This document shows, piece by piece, positions 1 to 4,796 of a stretch of 5,041 nucleotides of DNA. Source of the DNA: Thermoleophilaceae bacterium (lineage in GTDB: Bacteria; Actinomycetota; Thermoleophilia; Solirubrobacterales; Thermoleophilaceae); assembly GCA_013696905.1 (NCBI GenBank), contig JACCXP010000387.1, forward strand, positions 1 through 5,041, in the 5' to 3' direction. Numbering within the stretch: position 1 is the stretch's first letter; every line of letters starts with the position of its first letter. A model generated the notes under the pieces. The model saw only the letters and a program-made list of their open reading frames with translations. It was not told where the DNA came from and searched no databases. The position numbers and the translations under genes were made by a program.

Positions 1-9
1 CTGCACGCG

Positions 10-504
10 CTACCTCCCGCGCAGCCCGGCCGGCGCGCTGTCGGCGGCCGGCTCCCCGGCGGGGGCCGCCGGCGTGGCGACCCGAGTGCCGCAGCGAGCA
101 CAGAAGGCCCAATCGGGCGCCAGCGCGCCCTCGCATTGCGAGCACAAGCGGTCGCCCGGCGCGGCCGGCAACTCGATCATCGGCACGCTCGTCTCGAGCG
201 CAGCGGCCAGTGCCTCGGCCTCGGACTCGAGCGCGGTCAGGGCGGCGGCCTTGCGGCGCACGAGCTCGGGCTTCTGGCGATTGCGCCTGTGCAGCTCGAA
301 GGCGAGCGCTCCGAGCTCGAGCAGGACCGTCTGCCGGCGGCGCTCGAGGACACGTAGGCGGCGCCGCATCGCCCCCCGCTCGCGCGCGGTCGGGCGCCGC
401 TCCGCCAGCGCGTCAGGCGGCTCGCCCGCCGGCGGCACGGTACCTGCCGAGACGCGCTCGATCCGCTGGAGCAGTCGGGCTTTCAGTTGTCTCAGAGCTG
501 ACAT
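10..504 (-). CDS. Coiled-coil protein with C-terminal zinc ribbon (unknown function)
   Basis: I do not recognise a named family. The 164-residue protein has three parts. The N-terminus (about 1-35) is basic and ends in a Pro/Gly-rich stretch. A long charged helical segment (about 36-107), rich in Arg, Glu, Leu and Ala, looks like coiled coil. A compact zinc ribbon follows, with C121-x2-C124 and C135-x2-C138 (CSQC ... CARCG), and then an Ala/Pro-rich tail. The two CxxC pairs separated by ten residues are the usual treble-clef or zinc-ribbon spacing, so one structural zinc is expected. There is no signal peptide or membrane segment, so it is probably cytoplasmic. The ATG at 504 has no clear Shine-Dalgarno, but a TATAGT box lies 38 nt upstream. 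It is transcribed away from the pilin gene. A role in nucleic-acid or protein contact is only a guess. I am fairly sure it is a real gene because the cysteine motif is intact. Confidence 0.75.
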   Translation of the reverse strand: MSALRQLKARLLQRIERVSAGTVPPAGEPPDALAERRPTARERGAMRRRLRVLERRRQTVLLELGALAFELHRRNRQKPELVRRKAAALTALESEAEALAAALETSVPMIELPAAPGDRLCSQCEGALAPDWAFCARCGTRVATPAAPAGEPAADSAPAGLRGR

Positions 505-542
505 CGTGCTTGCGTCGCGGGGTGGGGCTCGACCAGCAGGCC

Positions 543-548
543 ACTATA
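543..548 (-). promoter_or_regulatory. Possible -10 box for the zinc-ribbon gene
   Basis: Read on the minus strand this is TATAGT, which fits the actinobacterial TANNNT -10 consensus and stands out in very GC-rich DNA. It would start transcription near 536, giving a leader of roughly 30 nt before the ATG at 504. I see no convincing -35 hexamer at 16-18 nt spacing, so the call rests on the -10 alone. Confidence 0.35.
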
Positions 549-602
549 ACCGCGGCCCGGACCCGATCCGTCCGTGTCGGCGCGCCCTCGCAGCGCTCGA
601 AC

Positions 603-621
603 ACCGGCCCCAGGCGCCGGT
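603..621. repeat. Short inverted repeat in the divergent intergenic region
   Basis: ACCGGC (603-608) and GCCGGT (616-621) form a 6-bp stem with a 7-nt loop, between the zinc-ribbon and pilin genes. There is no T-tract. Such repeats arise easily at this base composition, so it may mean nothing; an operator is possible. Apart from this and the proposed promoters, the 249-nt gap from 505 to 753 shows no gene or RNA that I can support. Confidence 0.25.
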
Positions 622-687
622 TGCGGACGCCGTGCCGCGGCGCGGCTGCTTTGTCACGCGCCGGGCCGGGCACGGTGCGCGCGCGTG

Positions 688-716
688 TTGAGGCGTTACG
701 CGACTCGTCGCAGGAT
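688..716 (+). promoter_or_regulatory. Possible promoter of the pilin gene
   Basis: TTGAGG at 688-693 is followed, after a 17-nt spacer, by CAGGAT at 711-716. This is close to an actinobacterial housekeeping promoter (TTGNNN-17-TANNNT), with one mismatch at the first -10 position. Transcription would start near 723 and give a leader of about 30 nt that includes the ribosome binding site. A small imperfect hairpin (713-732, with ATCGG at 715-719 pairing CCGAT at 726-730) overlaps the predicted start region. Confidence 0.35.
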
Positions 717-741
717 CGGTCGGGTCCGATTCAACTGACGC

Positions 742-747
742 GGGAGG
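742..747 (+). promoter_or_regulatory. Ribosome binding site of the pilin gene
   Basis: GGGAGG lies 6 nt before the ATG at 754. It is one of only two strong Shine-Dalgarno sequences in the window; the other precedes the HU gene. It fixes the pilin start. Confidence 0.7.
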
Positions 748-753
748 TTCTCA

Positions 754-984
754 ATGCATGGACTCATCGGCCTGGCGCACGCCCGGCTACAGCACGTGGG
801 CGCTCGCCTGCTCGACTCGCGTGGCCAGGGCACCGTCGAATACGTCGCCCTGATCCTGCTCGTGGCGCTTGTGATGGCCGGCGTGGTGGCCTCGATGAAG
901 GGCTTTCGCACCGACGAGGGGCAGGAGCTCGGCGATGCGCTGATCGTGAAGATCAAGCAGGCGGTCGCGAAGGTCGTCTTCTGA
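754..984 (+). CDS. Flp-type (class IVb) prepilin
   Basis: This is a complete 76-residue prepilin. The leader is 24 residues, basic, and ends S22-R23-G24. The expected TadV/PilD-like prepilin peptidase site follows: cleavage after G24 leaves Q25-G-T-V-E29-Y30, with the invariant glutamate at mature position 5 followed by tyrosine, the Flp signature. A hydrophobic helix of about 20 residues (30-48) comes next, rich in Val, Leu and Ala, then a short amphipathic tail ending in Lys, Val and Phe. The mature pilin would be 52 residues, the normal Flp size. It should sit in the cytoplasmic membrane and be assembled by a Tad-type ATPase and platform into adhesive or DNA-contact fibres. No tad, rcp, cpa or peptidase gene is visible nearby, so the machinery must be encoded elsewhere or be absent. 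The strong ribosome binding site suggests good expression. A TadE-like minor pseudopilin is less likely, since those have larger C-terminal domains. Confidence 0.88.
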   Translation: MHGLIGLAHARLQHVGARLLDSRGQGTVEYVALILLVALVMAGVVASMKGFRTDEGQELGDALIVKIKQAVAKVVF

Positions 985-1002
985 GCATCCGGGTCTGAGG
1001 CG

Positions 1003-1051
1003 GGGGCCGGGGCGCGAGTGGCGATCGCACGTCGCTTTGCGCCCCGGCCCC
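1003..1051 (+). terminator. GC-rich hairpin after the pilin gene, possible terminator
   Basis: GGGGCCGGGGCGC at 1003-1015 and GCGCCCCGGCCCC at 1039-1051 are perfect 13-bp inverted copies with a 23-nt loop, starting 18 nt after the pilin stop. No T-tract follows, so this is not a textbook intrinsic terminator. Strong GC hairpins lacking U-tracts are nevertheless often proposed as terminators in actinobacteria. Its right arm ends 5 nt before the proposed murI -10 box, so it would separate the pilin transcript from the murI operon. Confidence 0.5.
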
Positions 1052-1056
1052 ACGCC

Positions 1057-1062
1057 TACGAT
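1057..1062 (+). promoter_or_regulatory. -10 box for a possibly leaderless murI operon mRNA
   Basis: TACGAT fits TANNNT and ends 7 nt before the GTG at 1070. That is the spacing seen when transcription starts on the first base of the start codon, as in the many leaderless mRNAs of actinobacteria. No Shine-Dalgarno precedes the GTG, which agrees with a leaderless start. The -35 region is weak (GCTTTG at 1034-1039, 17-nt spacer). Confidence 0.45.
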
Positions 1063-1069
1063 TGGACGC

Positions 1070-1915
1070 GTGGCGCATCCGCACGCATCGCTTCCCGTAG
1101 CCGTCTTTGACTCCGGCGTCGGCGGACTGACCGTCCTGCACGAGTGTCTTGTCTCGCTGCCACACGAGGACTTCACCTACTTCGGCGACACCGCTCGCTT
1201 CCCGTACGGAGAGCGCTCGCCCGTGGCGCTGCGGGCCTTTGCCCTCGAGCTTGGCGAGCTGCTGCTCGCGCGTGGCGCGAAGCTGCTCGTGGTCGCGTGC
1301 AACTCGGCCACCGCGGCTGCCCTGCCCTCGCTGCGCGTGGCGCTCGAAGGGCGCGTGCGCGTGATCGGCGTGGTTGCGCCGGAGTCGCTGCTCGCCGCAG
1401 GCGTCACGCGCAGCGGCGAGGTCGGGCTGCTGGCGACCCCGGCGACCGTCGCGAGCGGAGCGTATGAGCGCGCGCTCGCCACGAGCGCGCCCGAGGCACG
1501 TCTGCACGCCGTCGCGTGCCCTGAGCTCGCACCGCTGATCCAGGCCGGGGGCGAGGTCGACGATCGCCTCGTCGACTGCGTCGAGGGCTACTGCGCGCCC
1601 CTGCGCGCGGCGGGCGTCGACACCGTCATCCTCGGCTGCACCCACTACCCGCTCGTGCGGCCCTTGATCCAGCGCGCGATGGGGCGAGGGGTCGCAATCG
1701 TGAGCTCCGGCCAGGCGATCGCCGACGAGGTCGCGCGCGAGCTTCGGCTCGCCGGCATCGAGCGCAAGGTCGACCGGCGTGGCAGCTATCGCTTCCTGTG
1801 CTCCGGCGATCCGCAGGCATTCCGGCGGGTCGGGGTGCGCTTCCTCCAGATGCCGCTCGGCGATGTCCGCCGCGTCGCTGTGGCAGCGGCGCCACCTGCC
1901 CGGGCGGCGGCGTGA
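1070..1915 (+). CDS. murI: Glutamate racemase
   Basis: This cytoplasmic enzyme interconverts L- and D-glutamate without a cofactor and supplies D-Glu for peptidoglycan precursors. All family landmarks are present (numbering from the GTG start, 281 aa): FDSGVGGLTV with D14-S15, the YFGDTARFPYG motif, catalytic C77 in VACNSATAAA, and the second catalytic cysteine C190 with H192 in LGCTHYPLV. The SSGQAIADEV segment follows near the end. The length matches the family. A TTG at 1037 would add 11 residues in frame, but it lies inside the hairpin arm and its extra residues precede the usual start of homology. I prefer the GTG at 1070, which sits 7 nt after a TANNNT box. It is the first gene of the run, and its TGA overlaps the GTG of rph. 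The last dozen residues are Ala/Pro-rich and probably disordered. Confidence 0.95.
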   Translation: MAHPHASLPVAVFDSGVGGLTVLHECLVSLPHEDFTYFGDTARFPYGERSPVALRAFALELGELLLARGAKLLVVACNSATAAALPSLRVALEGRVRVIGVVAPESLLAAGVTRSGEVGLLATPATVASGAYERALATSAPEARLHAVACPELAPLIQAGGEVDDRLVDCVEGYCAPLRAAGVDTVILGCTHYPLVRPLIQRAMGRGVAIVSSGQAIADEVARELRLAGIERKVDRRGSYRFLCSGDPQAFRRVGVRFLQMPLGDVRRVAVAAAPPARAAA

Positions 1916-2658
1916 GCGGCGTGCGGCTCGACGGGCGAGCGCCCGGCGACCTGCGCCCCGTCTCGATCGAGCCGGGCTTCGTGCGCACCGCGGCGGGCTC
2001 GGCGCTGATCTCGTGCGGCGGAACGCGAGTGATCTGCACGGCGTCCGTGGTCGAGGACGTGCCGCGCTGGATGGCCGGCCGCGGTCGGGGATGGGTGACG
2101 GCGGAGTACGGCATGCTCCCCGCGTCGACCGGCGAGCGCAAGCAGCGCGACGCCGCACGCGGGCGACTCGACGGGCGCACCGTCGAGATCCAGCGTCTGA
2201 TCGGGCGCTCGCTGCGCGGCGTGGTCGACTTCGCGGCGCTCGGCGAGCGCACGGTCTACGTCGACTGCGACGTGCTGGAGGCGGACGGCGGCACTCGCTG
2301 CGCGGCGGTTACGGGCGGCTATGTCGCGCTCCAGCTCGCCCTCGAGGCGCTCGTCGGCGCCGGCAAGCTGCCGACGCTCGCGCTCACGCAGTCGATCGCC
2401 GCCGTCTCCTGTGGAGTCGTCGACGGTCGCGCGCTGCTGGATCTCGACTACAGCGAGGACTCGAGCGCCGAGGTCGATGCAAACGTCGTGATGACAGGCG
2501 ACGGCGGCCTCGTCGAGGTGCAGGCGACGGCCGAGCGCACGCCCCTGTCGCGCGCGGCGCTCGACGAGCTGCTGGCGCTCGCCGCTGCGGGCATCGATCG
2601 CCTGCGGGCGGCCCAGGCAGAGGTGCTGAGCGCGCCGCTGCCGGCCGCCTCGACCTGA
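1912..2658 (+). CDS. rph: Ribonuclease PH
   Basis: This is a phosphorolytic 3'-to-5' exoribonuclease that trims tRNA precursors and other RNAs, releasing nucleoside diphosphates; the family forms a hexameric ring. The 248-residue protein (numbered from the GTG at 1912) has the N-terminal DGRAPGDLRPV motif at 7-17 and WVTAEYGMLP at 61-70. GRTVEIQRLIGRSLR at 88-102 contains the phosphate-site arginine R89. DGGTR at 125-129 is the phosphate-binding loop, and LDLDYSEDSSAEVDAN at 176-191 carries the conserved catalytic acidic residues. All expected residues are there, so it should be active. An upstream ATG at 1798 would add 38 residues from inside murI with no family similarity. The GTG that shares GTGA with the murI stop gives the normal N-terminus; a GTG at 1921 is a second possibility. 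The 4-nt overlap implies translational coupling. Confidence 0.95.
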   Translation: MSGVRLDGRAPGDLRPVSIEPGFVRTAAGSALISCGGTRVICTASVVEDVPRWMAGRGRGWVTAEYGMLPASTGERKQRDAARGRLDGRTVEIQRLIGRSLRGVVDFAALGERTVYVDCDVLEADGGTRCAAVTGGYVALQLALEALVGAGKLPTLALTQSIAAVSCGVVDGRALLDLDYSEDSSAEVDANVVMTGDGGLVEVQATAERTPLSRAALDELLALAAAGIDRLRAAQAEVLSAPLPAAST

Positions 2659-2667
2659 CGGGCGCGC

Positions 2668-3255
2668 GTGCGCCTCGTGGTGGCCACTCGCAATCAGCAC
2701 AAGCTCGGTGAGCTCGCAGCCGTGCTCGAGTCGCTCGAGCTGGTCGCCCTGCCGGACGGCGTCGCGCTCCCTCCCGAGACCGGCACGACGTTCGAGCAGA
2801 ACGCGCTTGCCAAGGCGCAGGCCGCGGCGCACGCAACCTCGTGCGCGGCGATCGCGGACGACTCCGGGATCGAGGCGAGCGCGCTCGCGGGGGCGCCGGG
2901 CCTGCGCTCGGCACGCTTCGCGGGCGAGCAGGCGAGTGACTCCGACAACCTCGACAAGCTCCTGCGAGCGGTCGCGCGGCACGGCGATCGCTCGGTCGCC
3001 TACGTCTGCGTGCTCGCGTTCGTCGCGCCCGACGGTGCCGAGGCCTGCTTCGAGGGGCGCTGCGAGGGCACGCTGGCGCTTGCGCCGCGCGGCGAGGGGG
3101 GCTTTGGATACGACCCCGCCTTCTTGCCCCACGACATCGGTGGCGAGCGGACGATAGCCGAGCTCTCCCCGGCGGAGAAGCACGCGATAAGCCATCGCGG
3201 GCGGGCCGCGCGCGCCTTTCTGGCCTGGCTCGAGCGGCGAGCGCCACCACCATGA
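2668..3255 (+). CDS. rdgB: dITP/XTP pyrophosphatase (HAM1/RdgB family)
   Basis: This cytoplasmic enzyme hydrolyses deaminated purine nucleoside triphosphates (ITP, dITP, XTP) to monophosphate and pyrophosphate, keeping inosine and xanthosine out of DNA and RNA. The 195-residue protein has the full set of family motifs: ATRNQHKLGEL with T7-R8-N9 and K12; TTFEQNALAKA at 40-50; ADDSGIE at 63-69 with D64/D65 for catalysis and metal; SARFAGE at 81-87; RGEGGFGYDP at 141-150; the AELSPAEK segment; and SHRGRA at 175-180 for base recognition. It starts with GTG, because the protein must begin at MRLVVATRN, and follows the rph stop by 9 nt. The rph-rdgB pairing is common in bacteria and pairs RNA maturation with nucleotide-pool hygiene. 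Its TGA overlaps the ATG of the transporter. Confidence 0.95.
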   Translation: MRLVVATRNQHKLGELAAVLESLELVALPDGVALPPETGTTFEQNALAKAQAAAHATSCAAIADDSGIEASALAGAPGLRSARFAGEQASDSDNLDKLLRAVARHGDRSVAYVCVLAFVAPDGAEACFEGRCEGTLALAPRGEGGFGYDPAFLPHDIGGERTIAELSPAEKHAISHRGRAARAFLAWLERRAPPP

Positions 3256-4178
3256 GCGCCGTCGGCCTCGGCCGCCAGAAGTCGCGCGCCGCCGCGATCT
3301 CGATCGTCTCGAACAGCGCCTTGATCGTGCTCAAGCTGGCGGCCGGGCTCGTGACGGGGTCGATCGCGATCATCACCGAGGCGGTGCACTCGGGCATCGA
3401 CCTGGTGGCCTCGGTGATCGCCTTCTTCTCGGTCCGTGCGGCCGAGGAGCCGGCCGACGAGCGCCACCCCTACGGTCACGCCAAGTTCGAGAGCCTGGCG
3501 GCGGCGATCGAGGGCCTGCTGATCCTTGCCGGCGCGGGGGTGATCGTCTACGAGTCCGCCCGGCGGCTGAACGGGGAGCCACAGCTGAGGCTGCTCGGCC
3601 TCGGCATCGCCGTGCTCGCGATCTCGATGATCGTCAACTTCGCCGTCTCCAGGTTCCTCTATCGCCAGGCGAGCATCACCGACTCACCGGCGCTGGCCGG
3701 CGACGCCGCCCACCTGCGCACCGACGCGCTGACTTCGGTTGGGGTGTTGGTCGGGCTCGTGCTCGTCCAGGCCACGGGCATCGAGGCGCTCGACGCGGTC
3801 ACGGCGCTCGTCGTGGCGGTCGTGATCGTCGTCGCCGGGCTGCGCTTGATCGGGACGTCCTCGCGCGCGCTCGTCGACGAGGTGCTCCCGCCGGACGAGC
3901 TCGACGCGGTCAGGGACGCGCTCAGCGGCCATGGCGTGCCCGAGGTGAGCGGATACCACAAGCTGCGCGCCCGGCGGGCCGGCAGCCGGCGCTACGTGGA
4001 CGTGCACGTGCAGTTTCGGGACGGCACGACGCTCGAGCGCGCCCACGAGCTGGCGCACGAGCTTCAACGCCAAATCGGGGAGCGGCTGCGGGGAGCGGAT
4101 GTGCTGATCCACCTCGAGCCCGAGAGCGCCGGCCGGGCCGACGACCCGCCGCCGACCAGCGTCAGCGCAGCAGGTTGA
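3252..4178 (+). CDS. Cation diffusion facilitator, YiiP/FieF-like, probably zinc-exporting
   Basis: This is a 308-residue inner-membrane metal/proton antiporter. About six hydrophobic segments (roughly 13-33, 38-60, 83-101, 112-135, 159-176, 178-199) precede a cytoplasmic C-terminal domain (about 210-292). Aligned by eye with E. coli YiiP, every metal site is kept. The transport site A is H46/D50 (HSGID) and H154/D158. Site B is D69, H72 and H76 (DERHPYGH). The dimer-domain site C is H236, H252, H265, H287 and E289 (Asp in YiiP). YiiP has Asp where this protein has H46; the H-x3-D/H-x3-D arrangement is typical of zinc-selective members such as the eukaryotic ZnTs, so zinc export is favoured over iron, manganese or cadmium. 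The tail after about 292 is Pro/Ala-rich and unconserved. The ATG overlaps the rdgB stop (ATGA), so it is the last gene of the operon and coupled to it. No metal-sensor gene or operator is visible. Confidence 0.93.
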   Translation: MSAVGLGRQKSRAAAISIVSNSALIVLKLAAGLVTGSIAIITEAVHSGIDLVASVIAFFSVRAAEEPADERHPYGHAKFESLAAAIEGLLILAGAGVIVYESARRLNGEPQLRLLGLGIAVLAISMIVNFAVSRFLYRQASITDSPALAGDAAHLRTDALTSVGVLVGLVLVQATGIEALDAVTALVVAVVIVVAGLRLIGTSSRALVDEVLPPDELDAVRDALSGHGVPEVSGYHKLRARRAGSRRYVDVHVQFRDGTTLERAHELAHELQRQIGERLRGADVLIHLEPESAGRADDPPPTSVSAAG

Positions 4179-4305
4179 CCGCAGCCGCGAACGCGACCGA
4201 GAGCAGCACGAGGAAGTAGCCGAGGTAGCCGTTGCCGAGCAGCAGCAGCGCGGCTATCACGAAGCCGGCCACCGTCGCGAGCCAGGCCAGGCGCGGAAGG
4301 GACAT
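4162..4305 (-). CDS. Small two-helix membrane protein (47 aa, unknown function)
   Basis: I do not recognise a named family. The frame from the ATG at 4305 encodes 47 residues: MSLPRL, then a hydrophobic helix (about 7-23), a short turn with G-N-G-Y-L-G-Y, a second hydrophobic helix (about 31-43), and N-L-L-R at the end. Two transmembrane helices joined by a Gly/Asn/Tyr turn make a sensible miniature membrane protein. The basic N-terminus suggests a helical hairpin with both ends in the cytoplasm. The frame stays open upstream to 4497, but that part translates to polar, compositionally odd sequence with no family look, so the internal ATG is preferred. No good Shine-Dalgarno is seen. The gene converges on the transporter gene and overlaps its last 17 bases. 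A chance open frame cannot be excluded; an organised double-helix pattern with its own ATG and stop argues for a real gene. Confidence 0.55.
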   Translation of the reverse strand: MSLPRLAWLATVAGFVIAALLLLGNGYLGYFLVLLSVAFAAAVNLLR

Positions 4306-4429
4306 GCGCTCATTCTGACCGCTCTCTGCCTGCGCGGGAGCTCGCCGGGGCGTCGGGCGGGATGTAGTGGAAGTCCGCAATTTGGGTTCGTCGAGGGGCC
4401 AATTCCGCTCTGCGATGCGCCCCGAAGCC

Positions 4430-4457
4430 TTGCGCCATCCGCCAGCCTTGTTAGGTT
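4430..4457 (+). promoter_or_regulatory. Probable promoter of the HU gene
   Basis: TTGCGC at 4430-4435 and TAGGTT at 4452-4457 are separated by 16 nt and fit the TTGNNN/TANNNT pattern. Transcription would start near 4464, giving a leader of about 33 nt that carries the ribosome binding site. The rest of the 191-nt gap (4306-4496) shows no gene or clear structure. Confidence 0.45.
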
Positions 4458-4481
4458 CGGCGACCGACCAGAACTTCCTCG

Positions 4482-4488
4482 AAGGAGG
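4482..4488 (+). promoter_or_regulatory. Strong ribosome binding site of the HU gene
   Basis: AAGGAGG is a near-perfect anti-16S match 8 nt before the ATG at 4497. It fixes the start and suits an abundant protein. Confidence 0.85.
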
Positions 4489-4496
4489 CACAGACA

Positions 4497-4778
4497 ATGA
4501 CCAAGGCTGAATTCGTCGATCAGGTGGCCGACGAGAGCGACCTCTCGAAGACCGACGCTGCGACCGCAGTCGACGCCGTGCTCAAGGTGATCGAGGAGAC
4601 GCTCCAGCGCGGCGGTGACATCAACTTCACGGGCTTTGGGAAGTTCTCGGTGGCCGACCGAGGCTCGCGTCAGGGTGTCAACCCGCAGACGGGTGAGCGG
4701 ATCCAGATCCAGGCCAGCAGGGTCCCCCGGTTCAGCGCCGGCTCGTCGCTGAAGAAGGCGGTGAAGAACGCCGCCTAG
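4497..4778 (+). CDS. HU-family DNA-binding nucleoid protein
   Basis: This is a histone-like protein that binds and bends DNA as a dimer and helps compact the chromosome. At 93 residues it has the standard HU length. It starts MTKAEFVDQVA, has two dimerisation helices (about 3-14 and 18-38), and then the beta-arm region. GFGKF is at 46-50. The arm carries R55, R58 and G60, and the tip reads NPQTGE with the DNA-intercalating P63. The body closes with VPRFSAGSSLKKAV, the usual HU/IHF ending. It lacks the Lys/Ala-rich C-terminal tail of mycobacterial and streptomycete HupB/HupS, so it is the plain bacterial type. HU is favoured over IHF because of sequence and length. The gene has its own promoter and the strongest ribosome binding site here. 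It is followed after 18 nt by pyrF in the same frame, separated by a TAG. Confidence 0.95.
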   Translation: MTKAEFVDQVADESDLSKTDAATAVDAVLKVIEETLQRGGDINFTGFGKFSVADRGSRQGVNPQTGERIQIQASRVPRFSAGSSLKKAVKNAA

Positions 4779-4796
4779 ACGTCACCTGGCCGAGTC

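Noticed and set aside
74..998. Plus-strand open frames over the zinc-ribbon gene and the intergenic region
   Set aside because: They run antisense to the zinc-ribbon gene and through the pilin gene in the wrong frame, and give Arg/Ser/Ala-rich sequence without structure.
1037..1069. TTG at 1037 as the murI start
   Set aside because: It lies at the edge of a perfect inverted repeat, lacks a ribosome binding site, and adds residues before the usual N-terminus; the GTG at 1070 with its TANNNT spacing fits better. Not fully excluded.
1798..1911. N-terminal extension of rph from the ATG at 1798
   Set aside because: The extra 38 residues are an out-of-frame reading of murI; family members start just before the DGR-LRPV motif, matching the GTG at 1912.
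953..2158. Minus-strand open frame of 401 codons opposite the pilin end, murI and the start of rph
   Set aside because: Low-complexity Arg/Ala-rich translation, no motif, opposite confirmed genes.
1786..3195. Long minus-strand open frame of 469 codons opposite murI, rph and rdgB
   Set aside because: It is a shadow of the GC-rich plus-strand genes: Arg/Ala-rich translation with no family motifs, and it spans three well-supported genes on the other strand.
4306..4497. N-terminal extension of the small membrane protein to 4497
   Set aside because: The extension would run antisense through the HU promoter and ribosome binding site and has no organised sequence; the internal ATG at 4305 gives a compact two-helix protein.
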